Positions 9,461 to 18,273 of a stretch of DNA of 64,000 bases are shown piece after piece. The notes under the pieces were generated by a model that saw only the letters and a list, made by a program, of their open reading frames with translations, was not told where the DNA came from and ran no database searches. The DNA is taken from the NCBI RefSeq assembly GCF_002087235.1, contig NZ_MUIO01000044.1, positions 28,547-92,546 of the forward strand, read 5' to 3'. This DNA comes from Pseudomonas floridensis (lineage in GTDB: Bacteria > Pseudomonadota > Gammaproteobacteria > Pseudomonadales > Pseudomonadaceae). Numbering within the stretch: the first letter of the stretch is position 1; each line of letters begins with the position of its first letter. Both the position numbers and the translations under genes were made by a program.

Positions 9461-9903
9461 GTCATCTCCTCGACGAGGGCAAGCCCCGTGCTGTCAGTGG
9501 TCCTTCATCGGAGTCACCGACACGGGCAAGAGTTCGATGGATTTTGCCGGCGAGGTCATTCAGCCTTTTTCATGCGCGAGGCAAGTGCTATGTTTGTTCA
9601 GGTACCGAGCCATTTTTCAAGGCCACGGCACGTCTCACGCAACCCTCCGGCGAACGCTGTGTCTTCCTTCTTCCGAAGGTGGCGCGTGTGCGACATCGTT
9701 TGTACAAAAGGTATATATCCCGTTGACGCCGTGAGCCGGTAGAATCCGTCGCCAGCCTGCACAGGGTTCGTGGTGGCCGGTCCGGCACCCCGCAGTGCAG
9801 CGCGTCAGCAGGTCTTGGCCGCGCCATGCGGCAACACGGATGAACGACTTTCAACTGCCCGCATACCGGGCAGCATCATTTATCACGTTTGAGGGTTTGT
9901 ACT
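9461..9903. other. 443-bp intergenic region
   Basis: Several short overlapping open frames on both strands lack family features and look like shadows. TTGTACAAAAGGTATATATCCC around 9700 is promoter-like. The region must hold the divergent promoters of the DUF2789 gene and the next plus-strand gene; I cannot assign more. Confidence 0.35.
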
Positions 9904-10371
9904 TTGGCTGTAAGCAACCTGGATACCCATGCGTTATTCGTGCTCGGCGATTTGCGGGCACAGTTGGTCAAGCAGTTTCAGTCACGTTTTGTCTATGTCA
10001 CCGAACAATCGGCCGAAGGCATTTATATCGCAGAAATCGACACTGAAACAGCACTGGTGGTCGATGACAAACCGCGCCTTGAGCTCAAGGTTGGCGATCA
10101 TTTTCGCGCCTCCGTGTTGCCGAGTCGTGAAGGCGGCAAACTGGAAATCAGGTTTCGTGAAATCAAGCTGACCGTCTATGGTCTGGGTGACTACGCATTC
10201 ATCGACACGGCCGAAGGTCATGGCATCGTGTTCAGAGAGTCTCACACGGTCTTCATGGTCTTCGCCGCCAGCGAACAGCTTCAGGCTGGCATGAGCAAGA
10301 CATTGAAAACCGCAGTCGGCAAGGCTGCCAAATGGCGCAAGGGCGAACTGACGTTTAAGGCCAGCGAGTAA
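9904..10371 (+). CDS. Conserved hypothetical soluble protein, about 155 residues
   Basis: Not recognised. The likely start is a TTG at 9904 behind GAGGG, giving MAVSNLDTHALFVLGDLRAQ; a TTG at 9889 is the alternative. There is no signal peptide or membrane segment. The body alternates beta-like segments (RFVYVTEQSAEGIYIAEI, KLEIRFREIKLTVYGLG) and ends in a basic helix (GMSKTLKTAVGKAAKWRKGE). Codon use is like its neighbours, supporting a real gene. It converges on the antiporter operon. Confidence 0.6.
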   Translation: MAVSNLDTHALFVLGDLRAQLVKQFQSRFVYVTEQSAEGIYIAEIDTETALVVDDKPRLELKVGDHFRASVLPSREGGKLEIRFREIKLTVYGLGDYAFIDTAEGHGIVFRESHTVFMVFAASEQLQAGMSKTLKTAVGKAAKWRKGELTFKASE

Positions 10372-10391
10372 CACCGGTATTTTTTGCCGGT

Positions 10392-10772
10392 TCAGCCTCC
10401 GGCAGACTCGCCCTCTGTACGCCCGCCGCTGACTTCCGGCGGCACATCATCCCCGGCCATGCGTTTGCGGAACAATGCGGTTCGCGCCAATAGCAGGGTG
10501 GTGACCGGGACGGTGATTGCCAGCAGGACAGGAATCAGCCAGGCATGTATCACCGGCTCTGACTTTAGCGCGGAAAAATAGACGATCGACGCCAGTGCCA
10601 CGCACCAGGCACCGAGCGTCGAGGCCAGGGCCGGCGGGTGCATGCGCTGGAAAAAATCTTTCAGGCGCAGCAGTCCCAGCGCGCCGGTCAGGGTGAACAG
10701 GCTGCTGGCAACCAGTAGCACAGCAGTGAGCACTTCAGCCCAGAAGGGTACGTCAGTCGGTAACGCTGTCAT
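10392..10772 (-). CDS. mrpG: Mrp-type Na+/H+ antiporter subunit G
   Basis: A 126-residue membrane protein of the MnhG/PhaG family: three hydrophobic segments, with LFTLTGALGLLRLKDFFQRMHPPALASTLG as the family hallmark. Small structural subunit of the seven-subunit Mrp complex, which exchanges cytoplasmic Na+ (or K+) for protons and supports salt and alkali tolerance. Last gene of the operon; its start overlaps the mrpF stop by 4 nt. The C-terminus is hydrophilic (about 25 residues). Confidence 0.9.
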   Translation of the reverse strand: MTALPTDVPFWAEVLTAVLLVASSLFTLTGALGLLRLKDFFQRMHPPALASTLGAWCVALASIVYFSALKSEPVIHAWLIPVLLAITVPVTTLLLARTALFRKRMAGDDVPPEVSGGRTEGESAGG

Positions 10773-11047
10773 TCGATGACTTCTCCGCGCAGCAGGAATT
10801 TGGCCAGGGCGAACGAGCCGACGAAGCCGAACAGGGCGATTAGCATGGCGGCTTCGAAATAGGTGTCGCTGGCGTAGCGGATGCCGAGTACCAGCATCAT
10901 CAGCATGGCTGTGATGTACAAATAGTCCAGCGCCAGCACACGATCCTGGGCAGACGGTCCCTTGAGCAGCCGGATCAGCGTGATGACCATGGCCAGCGCA
11001 AAGATCAGCAGACTGATCAGAATGGCATTGTCGAGCAGGGCACTCAT
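10769..11047 (-). CDS. mrpF: Mrp-type Na+/H+ antiporter subunit F
   Basis: A 92-residue MnhF/PhaF protein with three transmembrane helices and the family core RLLKGPSAQDRVLALDYLYI. Translationally coupled at both ends, with 4-nt overlaps to mrpE and mrpG. Confidence 0.9.
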   Translation of the reverse strand: MSALLDNAILISLLIFALAMVITLIRLLKGPSAQDRVLALDYLYITAMLMMLVLGIRYASDTYFEAAMLIALFGFVGSFALAKFLLRGEVIE

Positions 11048-11532
11048 TGGAAGATCTCCATCAAGGGGCGCTCATAAGTGGTTTTGAAGTGCTCGATGAA
11101 TTGCGCCTCGTCTTCCAGATCGAAGACGTGCATCAGCAGTACGCTGCGATCCAGCGCCAGCTCAGACCAGACCGTTCCAGGCACCACCGTGGTCACCATC
11201 GCCAGTGCGGCGAGACCGTGGGCGTCATGCAGCTCAAGCGGCACACGCACGAAAGCCGAGCGCGGCGGACGACGCTTGAGTGTCCACACGCTCAGGCCGA
11301 CCTGAACATTGGAGACCACCACATCACGTCCGATCATCAGCAGAAACTTGAAGATCGTACCCGGTTTGCGGATACGTACCGGCAGCGGCCGCAGCGGTGC
11401 CATCAGCAGCGGGGCGAGAAATCCCAATACCGCGCCGAGCAGCAGATGGCCCGGGCTTACCGACAGGTTCAGCACCAGCCAGAGCACCCACAGCGCCAGC
11501 GAAAACAACGGTGCAGGGAGCAGGCGTTTCAT
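11044..11532 (-). CDS. mrpE: Mrp-type Na+/H+ antiporter subunit E
   Basis: A 162-residue MnhE/PhaE protein: two N-terminal membrane segments, then a cytoplasmic domain with FVRVPLELHDAHGLAALAM and TVVPGTVWSEL, the conserved turn of this subunit. Overlaps mrpD and mrpF by 4 nt each. Confidence 0.9.
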   Translation of the reverse strand: MKRLLPAPLFSLALWVLWLVLNLSVSPGHLLLGAVLGFLAPLLMAPLRPLPVRIRKPGTIFKFLLMIGRDVVVSNVQVGLSVWTLKRRPPRSAFVRVPLELHDAHGLAALAMVTTVVPGTVWSELALDRSVLLMHVFDLEDEAQFIEHFKTTYERPLMEIFQ

Positions 11533-13214
11533 GGTTGGACCTCCGGCGCACCGGCATTGCTGGCAGGGCCAGGCACCGGTCGTGCAGCCAGCACCGACTG
11601 CACGTACTGTTTGGGTTCATGCAAGGCCGCTGCGGTGTCCTGGGTATAACGCAGCAACGGTTCGGCCTTGAACGTCAGGGCCACGCATAGGCCCAGCAGA
11701 ATGATGATTGGCAGGCATTCGTTGCGACGCAGGATGGGCGATGGACGCTCGTAGGGTGTCCAGAAGCGCTGGGTGCCCAGCCTGGAGAACGCGATCAGCG
11801 ATGCCAGCCCGGAAAAAATCAGCAGGCTGATCAACATCCACGACGGTGTCGATAACGCCTCGTCCTGCGCGACGTCCAATCCGAGCGGATTCATCAGTGC
11901 GCTGAGCAGCGTCAGCTTGCCGATGAAGCCTGACAGCGGCGGCATGCCGATGATCAGCAGCGCACTGATCACGAAACTCAGCCCCAGAAAGGCCATGGTG
12001 ACCGGAATGACCTGACCGACCACGACTTTCTGCTGTTCATCCAGGTTGGTGCCGGGTGGCGGATGCAGCGACTCAAGCGCACGAGGCAACTGGTCGGCGT
12101 CTTCCTCCAGTGGAATCTCGTTGGCCGAACGCGAACGCTCGATCAGTTCGGCCAGCAGGAACATCGCACTCAGCGCCAGTGTCGAGCTGACCAGATAGAA
12201 CAGCGCGCCGGAGGTCAGGCTGGGTTGCGCAAAGCCGATCGCCGACAGCAGGATGCCGGCCGATACCAGAATGCTCAGGCTGGCCATGCGCTCCAGGCGC
12301 TGCGCAGCAATGATCGCGATGGCCGCAGTGACGATGGTTGCCATGCCGCCGTAGATCAGCCAGTCGCCACCGAAGAACGCCGACGCGCCCGCCTGGCCCG
12401 AAAACAACAGTGTCCACAGGCGCAGCAGGGTATAGACGCCGACCTTGGTCATGATGGCGAACATCGCCGCCACCGGCGCGCTGGCGGCGGAGTAGGCGGG
12501 CACCAGCCAGAAGTTCAGCGGCCACATGCCTGCCTTGGCGAGGAAGGCGGTGGCCAGAATCGCCGCGCCAGCATGGAGCAAGCCCTGATCGGCCTCGGAC
12601 ACCTGCGGAATCTTTATCGCCAGGTCGGCGAAATTCAGCGTGCCGGTGACGCCGTAGATCAGCGCAGCGCCAATCAGAAACAGCGAGGACGCCAGCAGGT
12701 TGATGGAAATATAATGCAGACCCGCCGTGACCCTCGCTCGCCCCGAGCCGTGCAGCATCAGACCGTAGGATGCGGCCAGCAGTACTTCGAAGAACACGAA
12801 CAGGTTGAACAGGTCGGCGGTCAGGAATGCGCCATACAGGCCCATCAACTGAATCTGGAACAGCGCATGGAAACTCGCCCCTGCCTTGTCCCAGCGAGCG
12901 AGGGCGAACAGCAGCGCGCAGACCCCGACAATACCGGTCAGCACCATCATCAGGGCCGACAGGTGATCCACGACCAGCACGATGCCGAACGGTACACCCC
13001 AGTTGCCTGGCAGGTAGACGCCGATGGAACCGGTACTGCCGGTTTTTTGTACCCAGAGAAACAGCACGATGGAAATGCCCAGCCCGAGCATGCTGGACAA
13101 CAGGTTGATGCGTCCCTTGAGGGAACGGTGTTTCTCGCCCAGCCAGAGCATCAGGCCGGCGGTCAGCAGCGGCAAAAGAATCGGCGCGATGATCAGTTGG
13201 TTCAGCCAGCTCAT
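11529..13214 (-). CDS. mrpD: Mrp-type Na+/H+ antiporter subunit D (complex I NuoN/M/L-like)
   Basis: A 561-residue polytopic membrane protein homologous to the proton-pumping subunits of complex I. Conserved features include FFEVLLAASYGLML and the charged helix segment AKAGMWPLNFWLVPAYSAA with its key Lys, plus GMPPLSGFIGKLTLL near the end. One of the two ion-conducting subunits of the Mrp complex. The 4-nt overlap with mrpC argues for coupled translation. Confidence 0.93.
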   Translation of the reverse strand: MSWLNQLIIAPILLPLLTAGLMLWLGEKHRSLKGRINLLSSMLGLGISIVLFLWVQKTGSTGSIGVYLPGNWGVPFGIVLVVDHLSALMMVLTGIVGVCALLFALARWDKAGASFHALFQIQLMGLYGAFLTADLFNLFVFFEVLLAASYGLMLHGSGRARVTAGLHYISINLLASSLFLIGAALIYGVTGTLNFADLAIKIPQVSEADQGLLHAGAAILATAFLAKAGMWPLNFWLVPAYSAASAPVAAMFAIMTKVGVYTLLRLWTLLFSGQAGASAFFGGDWLIYGGMATIVTAAIAIIAAQRLERMASLSILVSAGILLSAIGFAQPSLTSGALFYLVSSTLALSAMFLLAELIERSRSANEIPLEEDADQLPRALESLHPPPGTNLDEQQKVVVGQVIPVTMAFLGLSFVISALLIIGMPPLSGFIGKLTLLSALMNPLGLDVAQDEALSTPSWMLISLLIFSGLASLIAFSRLGTQRFWTPYERPSPILRRNECLPIIILLGLCVALTFKAEPLLRYTQDTAAALHEPKQYVQSVLAARPVPGPASNAGAPEVQP

Positions 13215-13555
13215 GCCTTGGGCTCCCGGCCATCAACGTGGTCGGTGCCGGTCAGGCCGCGTGACGCCAGCAGGACCACCAGAAACAGCGCGGTCATAGC
13301 GAAACTGATCACGATGGCCGTCAGCACCAGTGCCTGGGGCAGGGGATCGGTGTAGTTGAGCAAGTCCTGAGGCACGCCGTCCTTGATGATCGGCTCGCGA
13401 CCGATGAACAGGCTGCCCATGCTGAAAATGAACAGATTCACGCCGTAGGACAGCAGGCACAGCCCCATCACGACCTGAAAGGTCCTTGGCCGCAGCATCA
13501 GCCAGACACCCGAGGCGGCCAGCACACCGATGGCGATTGCGATGACTTCTTCCAT
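13211..13555 (-). CDS. mrpC: Mrp-type Na+/H+ antiporter subunit C (NuoK-like)
   Basis: A 114-residue protein with three membrane helices, homologous to NuoK: VMGLCLLSYGVNLFIFSMG and DPLPQALVLTAIVISFAMTA are family hallmarks. It overlaps the mrpA stop by 1 nt and the mrpD start by 4 nt. Confidence 0.92.
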   Translation of the reverse strand: MEEVIAIAIGVLAASGVWLMLRPRTFQVVMGLCLLSYGVNLFIFSMGSLFIGREPIIKDGVPQDLLNYTDPLPQALVLTAIVISFAMTALFLVVLLASRGLTGTDHVDGREPKA

Positions 13556-16473
13556 CAGAGGGCTCCTTGCGGGTTGGCGACAGGCTTGGGCAATGGGGTC
13601 GGGCGATGGCTGCGCACGGACTGGTGAGCCAGTGCGGTGAGGATCAGCAGCGTCGCCCCAACGACGACGGCGTAGACGCCGACATCGAAGAACAGCGCGC
13701 TGGCGAAGTGAATGTCACCCAGGACCGGCAGGTGCAAGTGGGCTGTGTGGGTAGTCATGAACGGGTAACCCAGCGCCATGGAACCTGCTCCGGTCAGCAC
13801 CGCGCACAGCAGGCCGGTGCCCATCCAGCGCAAGGGGCGCAGGCTCATCTGGGCTTCGACCCACTGCGTGCCCGCCACCATGTATTGCAGGATGAACGCC
13901 ACGGACATCACCAGGCCGGCGACGAAGCCGCCGCCCGGCTGGTTATGACCGCGCATGAACAGATACATCGACACGATGAACGCGATCGGCAGCAGCAGGC
14001 GCACCAACGCGGCCGGCACCATCATGAATCCGAGCGCCGTGTCGCTGGCGCTGCGCGGGTTGATCAGGTCGGTGACCACATCGCGGGCCAGCAGGCGCTG
14101 TTGCGCAGGCAGCGGGATACTTTCCTTGGGCGGACGGAAGCGGCGCAGCAGGGCGAACACTGTCAGGGCCACCGCCGCCAGTACGGTGATCTCGCCGAAG
14201 GTATCGAACCCGCGGAAATCCACCAGCATCACGTTGACGACATTGGTCCCGCCGCCTTCCGGCAGGGCGCGGCTCAGGTAGAACGACGAAATGGCGTTGG
14301 GGGTCTGGCGGGTCAGCATGGCGTAGGACAGCGTCGCCATGCCCAGGCCGACCATGACGGCGAGGATGAAGTCGCGAATCCTGCGGGTCCGTGCCCGCAG
14401 GCGCGTGCTGATTGCCGCGACTTCTTCGCTGCGGCGCGGCAGCCAGCGCAGCCCCAGCAGGATCAGTACGGTGGTGACGACCTCCACCACCAGCTGGGTG
14501 AGCGCCAGGTCCGGTGCCGAAAACCACACGAATGTGATGCAGGTCATCAGTCCGCAAACGCTGACCATTACCAGTGCCGCCAGACGGTGGTACTTGCCCT
14601 GCCATGCCGCGCCGAGGGCGCAGACAATTGCGATCAGCCAAAGGGTCACGAATACCCCGGAACCCGGAATCTTCGGACGATCGCCCCAGGTCAGACCGCT
14701 GAAAAACATTGGAATGAAACCGCCCAGCACTGCCGCCAGTACCAGCAAAAACAATTGCGGCTGCAACCGGCGCGTGCTGACCTTGCGCTCGAAACGTCGC
14801 GCCCAGTGCATCACCACCACCAGACTGCGCTCGAAGAAGCGTTTGCCGTTCAGACGTCCCACCAGTGGCGGCACCGGGAAACGGTCCTTCTTCAGTGAGT
14901 TGCGCAGCAACAGGTACAGGAGGATGCCACCGGCCATCGCGACCAGGCTCATGATCATCGGGGCGTTCCAGCCGTGCCAGATCGCCAGGCTGTATTCGGG
15001 CAGCGTGCCCCCGACGACTGGCTGCGCCGCAGCGGCCAGCAGCGGGGCGACCGATTGTGAAGGGAAGATCCCGACGATCAGGCAGGCCAGTACCAGAAAC
15101 TCGACCGGCGCGCGCATCCAGCGTGGCGGTTCATGCGGCAGGTGCGGTAGATCCTTGGCCGCCGGACCGAAAAACACATCGACGGTGAAACGCAGGGAGT
15201 ACGCCACGCTGAACACGCCCGCGATGGTCGCCACCACTGGCAGGGCGATCTCGACCCAGGCGGTCGCGGAAATGAACACCGTTTCTGCGAAGAACATTTC
15301 CTTGGACAGAAAACCGTTGAGCAGTGGTACGCCCGCCATCGACGCACTGGCGACCATCGCCAGCGTGGCGGTGTAGGGCAGCAGTTTTATCAGCCCGCTG
15401 AGGCGCTGGATGTCTCGCGTCCCGCTCTCATGGTCGATGATGCCCGCAGCCATGAACAGCGAGGCCTTGAAGGTGGCATGGTTAAGGATGTGGAAGACCG
15501 CAGCGACTGCCGCCAGCGGGCTGTTCAGGCCCAGCAGCAGGGTGATGAGACCCAGGTGGCTGATGGTGGAATAGGCCAGCAGACCTTTAAGGTCATTCTG
15601 GAAGATCGCAGCATAGGCACCGAGAATCAGGGTGCAGGCGCCAGCACCGCTGACGATCCAGAACCACTGTTCGGTGCCTGACAAGGCCGGCCAGAGACGT
15701 GCCATGAGAAACACACCGGCCTTGACCATGGTTGCCGAGTGCAGATACGCCGACACCGGAGTGGGGGCGGCCATCGCGTGAGGCAGCCAGAAATGGAATG
15801 GAAACTGGGCGCTCTTGCTCAAGGCGCCGATCAGGACCAGCGTCAGCATCACCGGGTACAACGCATGGGCACGAACCGCGTCGCCGGAAGCCAGTACGCG
15901 GTCCAGGTCGTAACTGCCGACGATGTGACCCAGCATCATCATCCCCGCCAGCAGCGCCAGCCCGCCTGCGCCGGTGACCATCAGCGCCATATAGGCGCCG
16001 CGTCGGGCGTCGGCGCGATGGTGCCAGTAGCCGATCAACAAGAACGAGAAGACGCTGGTCAGTTCCCAGAAGAACACGATCTGAATCAGGTTGCCGGACA
16101 TGACCAGCCCGAGCATGGCGCCCATAAAGGCCAGGAAGAAGGCGAAAAAGCGCGGCACCGGATCATCCGGCGACATGTAATAGCGCGCATACAGTGACAC
16201 CAGTGCGCCAATTCCCAGCACCAGCATCGAAAACAGCCACGCGAAGCCATCGACCCGCAGCACGAAATTCAGTCCCAGGCTGGGCAGCCAGACATATTCC
16301 TCACGAATGACCCCGCCGTCTGCGATCTGCGGAAACCACAGGGCCATCTGCACAGCGCCAATCAGGGCGACAAGACCGGCAAGAAGGGATTCCGCGTTAC
16401 GCGCATTGTGCGGCAAAAAGGCCGCCAGACAGCTGCCGATGAAGGGCAGAAGCAGTAGAACTATCAGGGACAT
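13555..16473 (-). CDS. mrpA: Mrp-type Na+/H+ antiporter fused subunits A and B
   Basis: A 972-residue polytopic protein and first gene of the operon. The N-terminal 650 or so residues resemble NuoL (FFWELTSVFSFLLIGYW, LSKSAQFPFHFWLPHAMAAP with the conserved Lys). The next part is the MrpA C-terminal domain with DLALTQLVVEVVTTVLILLGL. The last 130 or so residues are subunit B (RGHNQPGGGFVAGLV, the MnhB motif). Fusion of A and B with a six-gene operon is the group 2 arrangement known from pseudomonads and rhizobia. The 156-bp gap upstream (16474-16629) should hold the promoter. Confidence 0.93.
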   Translation of the reverse strand: MSLIVLLLLPFIGSCLAAFLPHNARNAESLLAGLVALIGAVQMALWFPQIADGGVIREEYVWLPSLGLNFVLRVDGFAWLFSMLVLGIGALVSLYARYYMSPDDPVPRFFAFFLAFMGAMLGLVMSGNLIQIVFFWELTSVFSFLLIGYWHHRADARRGAYMALMVTGAGGLALLAGMMMLGHIVGSYDLDRVLASGDAVRAHALYPVMLTLVLIGALSKSAQFPFHFWLPHAMAAPTPVSAYLHSATMVKAGVFLMARLWPALSGTEQWFWIVSGAGACTLILGAYAAIFQNDLKGLLAYSTISHLGLITLLLGLNSPLAAVAAVFHILNHATFKASLFMAAGIIDHESGTRDIQRLSGLIKLLPYTATLAMVASASMAGVPLLNGFLSKEMFFAETVFISATAWVEIALPVVATIAGVFSVAYSLRFTVDVFFGPAAKDLPHLPHEPPRWMRAPVEFLVLACLIVGIFPSQSVAPLLAAAAQPVVGGTLPEYSLAIWHGWNAPMIMSLVAMAGGILLYLLLRNSLKKDRFPVPPLVGRLNGKRFFERSLVVVMHWARRFERKVSTRRLQPQLFLLVLAAVLGGFIPMFFSGLTWGDRPKIPGSGVFVTLWLIAIVCALGAAWQGKYHRLAALVMVSVCGLMTCITFVWFSAPDLALTQLVVEVVTTVLILLGLRWLPRRSEEVAAISTRLRARTRRIRDFILAVMVGLGMATLSYAMLTRQTPNAISSFYLSRALPEGGGTNVVNVMLVDFRGFDTFGEITVLAAVALTVFALLRRFRPPKESIPLPAQQRLLARDVVTDLINPRSASDTALGFMMVPAALVRLLLPIAFIVSMYLFMRGHNQPGGGFVAGLVMSVAFILQYMVAGTQWVEAQMSLRPLRWMGTGLLCAVLTGAGSMALGYPFMTTHTAHLHLPVLGDIHFASALFFDVGVYAVVVGATLLILTALAHQSVRSHRPTPLPKPVANPQGAL

Positions 16474-16629
16474 AGGCTTCTAATCTGCAGGGAAATATCA
16501 AGCATCATACGTGCCAGAGACTTCGATACCAAAGGGACAGTTTTTCAAATTCTGTACAAAAAGTGTCTGGCAGCGCCGTGTCAGCCATCTTCACAGGGAT
16601 TGATGTCAGTTGCAGCGTCAGGGTGCGCC

Positions 16630-17553
16630 TCAGTCCGCTTCTTCCACGCCTTCCCGTTCCACGTCCATCCGATCGACCGGTACCGGGCGACGCTTCATCT
16701 CGCTCACGATCACGCCCATGACGATCAGCGCGGCGCCCAGCAGGGCGATACCCGGCAAACGCTCGCCAGCCAGTCGTCCGACAATGCCTGCCCACACGGG
16801 TTCACCCGCGTAGATCACGGTCGCGCGGGTTGGCGAGACACTTTTCTGCGCCCAGTTCATGGCCACCTGAATCACTGCGCTCATCACGCCCAGGCCGATC
16901 GCGATGAACACCAGCGTCCAGGAGAAATCCGGCAGGCGCTCCTGGGTGGGTACGATCATCAGAAATGCCAGAAACGAGGCGGTCGCCAGTTGCACGACCG
17001 TGACCCGGCGCACATCGACCTTGCCCGCGTAGGCACTGATCAGAATGATTTCAGCGGAAATGGCTACGGCACTGATCAGGGTCGCGATCTCACCGGAGCT
17101 CATGTGCAGCGAGGTGCCCTGCGGATCGGAGAGCAAGATCAGTCCGGTAAAGGCCAGCACGATCCCCAGGCTTGGCATCAGCCCTGGACGTCGCCCCAGC
17201 ACCAGCCATTGCAGCAGCGGCACGAAAGGCACGTAAAGCGCGGTAATAAACGCCGACTGACTGCTGGGAATGGTTTGCAGGCCGATGGTCTGCAAACCGT
17301 AGCCGAGCATGATCGCCGTGCCGATCAGTACACCGGCCTTGAGTTCGACCAGCGTCAGCCCGCGCATCACTTTCATGGAACACAACGCAACGATAAGGGC
17401 CGCGGCGGCGAAACGCAGACCGACGAAGAACATTGGCCCACTCACAGTCATGGCGTATTGCACGAGCAGAAACGTTCCGCCCCAGAGCATGGTGATGAAA
17501 ATGAGCACGGCTTCTGCCTTGCTGATACGGGGTGTACGGCTGATAGACTTCAT
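16630..17553 (-). CDS. DMT superfamily EamA-type transporter
   Basis: About 307 residues with ten hydrophobic segments in two EamA repeats (first MLWGGTFLLVQYAM, second AVAISAEIILISAYAG, ending TRATVIYAGEPVWAGIVGRL). Such carriers export amino acids or other small metabolites. The open frame extends to 18246, but the conserved sequence begins at the ATG at 17553. It is divergent from the XRE-cupin regulator, with only 93 bp between their starts, so that regulator probably controls it. The substrate is unknown. Confidence 0.85.
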   Translation of the reverse strand: MKSISRTPRISKAEAVLIFITMLWGGTFLLVQYAMTVSGPMFFVGLRFAAAALIVALCSMKVMRGLTLVELKAGVLIGTAIMLGYGLQTIGLQTIPSSQSAFITALYVPFVPLLQWLVLGRRPGLMPSLGIVLAFTGLILLSDPQGTSLHMSSGEIATLISAVAISAEIILISAYAGKVDVRRVTVVQLATASFLAFLMIVPTQERLPDFSWTLVFIAIGLGVMSAVIQVAMNWAQKSVSPTRATVIYAGEPVWAGIVGRLAGERLPGIALLGAALIVMGVIVSEMKRRPVPVDRMDVEREGVEEAD

Positions 17554-17646
17554 GTCGGATCCAGATCCCACGGCCTTGCTTGTGACAAGAGGGTCGACAC
17601 ACAATGGCGTCGCAAAAGTGTGCAGTATAATGCGCAACTGGTTCAG

Positions 17647-18228
17647 ATGAGCACTCCCATGGATAAAGAAAATTCCCAGCGCGCGCCGGTATTGCAGCAT
17701 GTCAGTCAGAACGTGCGCCGCCTGCGCAACGCTGCCGATCTGAGTCAGACCGCGTTGGCAGAAAAGTCCGGTGTCAGCCGGCGGATGCTGGTGGCCATTG
17801 AGGCCGGAGAAAAGAACGTGAGCCTGGCGACGCTGGACCGCGTGGCCGAAGCGCTGGAAGTAGCGTTCAGCGACCTGATTCAAGCGCCCGATGTTCGTGA
17901 TCACAGCCGTATCAATGAACTGGCCTGGGCGGGTACGATTCAGGGCAGCAAGGCTGTGCTGCTGGCCAAGGCCAATGCCCGGCGGGAAGTCGAGCTGTGG
18001 GAGTTCTGCCTGGCACCGGACGACCTGTATGCAGCCGACGCCGACCCCGAAGGCTGGAGCGAGCAGGTCTATGTCGTGGAAGGGCACCTGATTATTCGCT
18101 TTAGCGACGCGGTCGCGCCACGGCATGTCGGGCCCGGCGAGTTCTACATGTTCCCCAGCAGCCAGCCGCACCGCTATTGCAACGAAGGCACCGTCACGCT
18201 GCGCTTCGTGCGCAACGTGGTGCTGTAA
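17647..18228 (+). CDS. XRE-family regulator with cupin sensor domain
   Basis: About 193 residues. The N-terminal HTH (VRRLRNAADLSQTALAEKSG, SRRMLVAIEAGEKNVSLATL) near residues 20-75 binds DNA. The C-terminal cupin (EQVYVVEGHLIIRF, GPGEFYMFPSSQPHRY) senses a small ligand. A TATAAT stands at 17626-17631, only 16 bp before the ATG at 17647, so the message may be nearly leaderless; an ATG at 17659 is also possible. Proteins of this type often repress a divergent exporter and themselves. Confidence 0.85.
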   Translation: MSTPMDKENSQRAPVLQHVSQNVRRLRNAADLSQTALAEKSGVSRRMLVAIEAGEKNVSLATLDRVAEALEVAFSDLIQAPDVRDHSRINELAWAGTIQGSKAVLLAKANARREVELWEFCLAPDDLYAADADPEGWSEQVYVVEGHLIIRFSDAVAPRHVGPGEFYMFPSSQPHRYCNEGTVTLRFVRNVVL

Positions 18229-18273
18229 GCTTCCAGTCCCACTCACGCGGCACCAGTGCGAGGCCCTGATCAG

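Noticed and set aside
9200..9742. Plus-strand frame across the DUF2789 gene
   Set aside because: It runs antisense through a recognised small gene and shows no family features.
12063..13355. Long plus-strand open frame opposite mrpD
   Set aside because: Gln/Arg/His-rich shadow of the antiporter gene without any domain; likewise the frames at 13567-14898 and 14339-15376.
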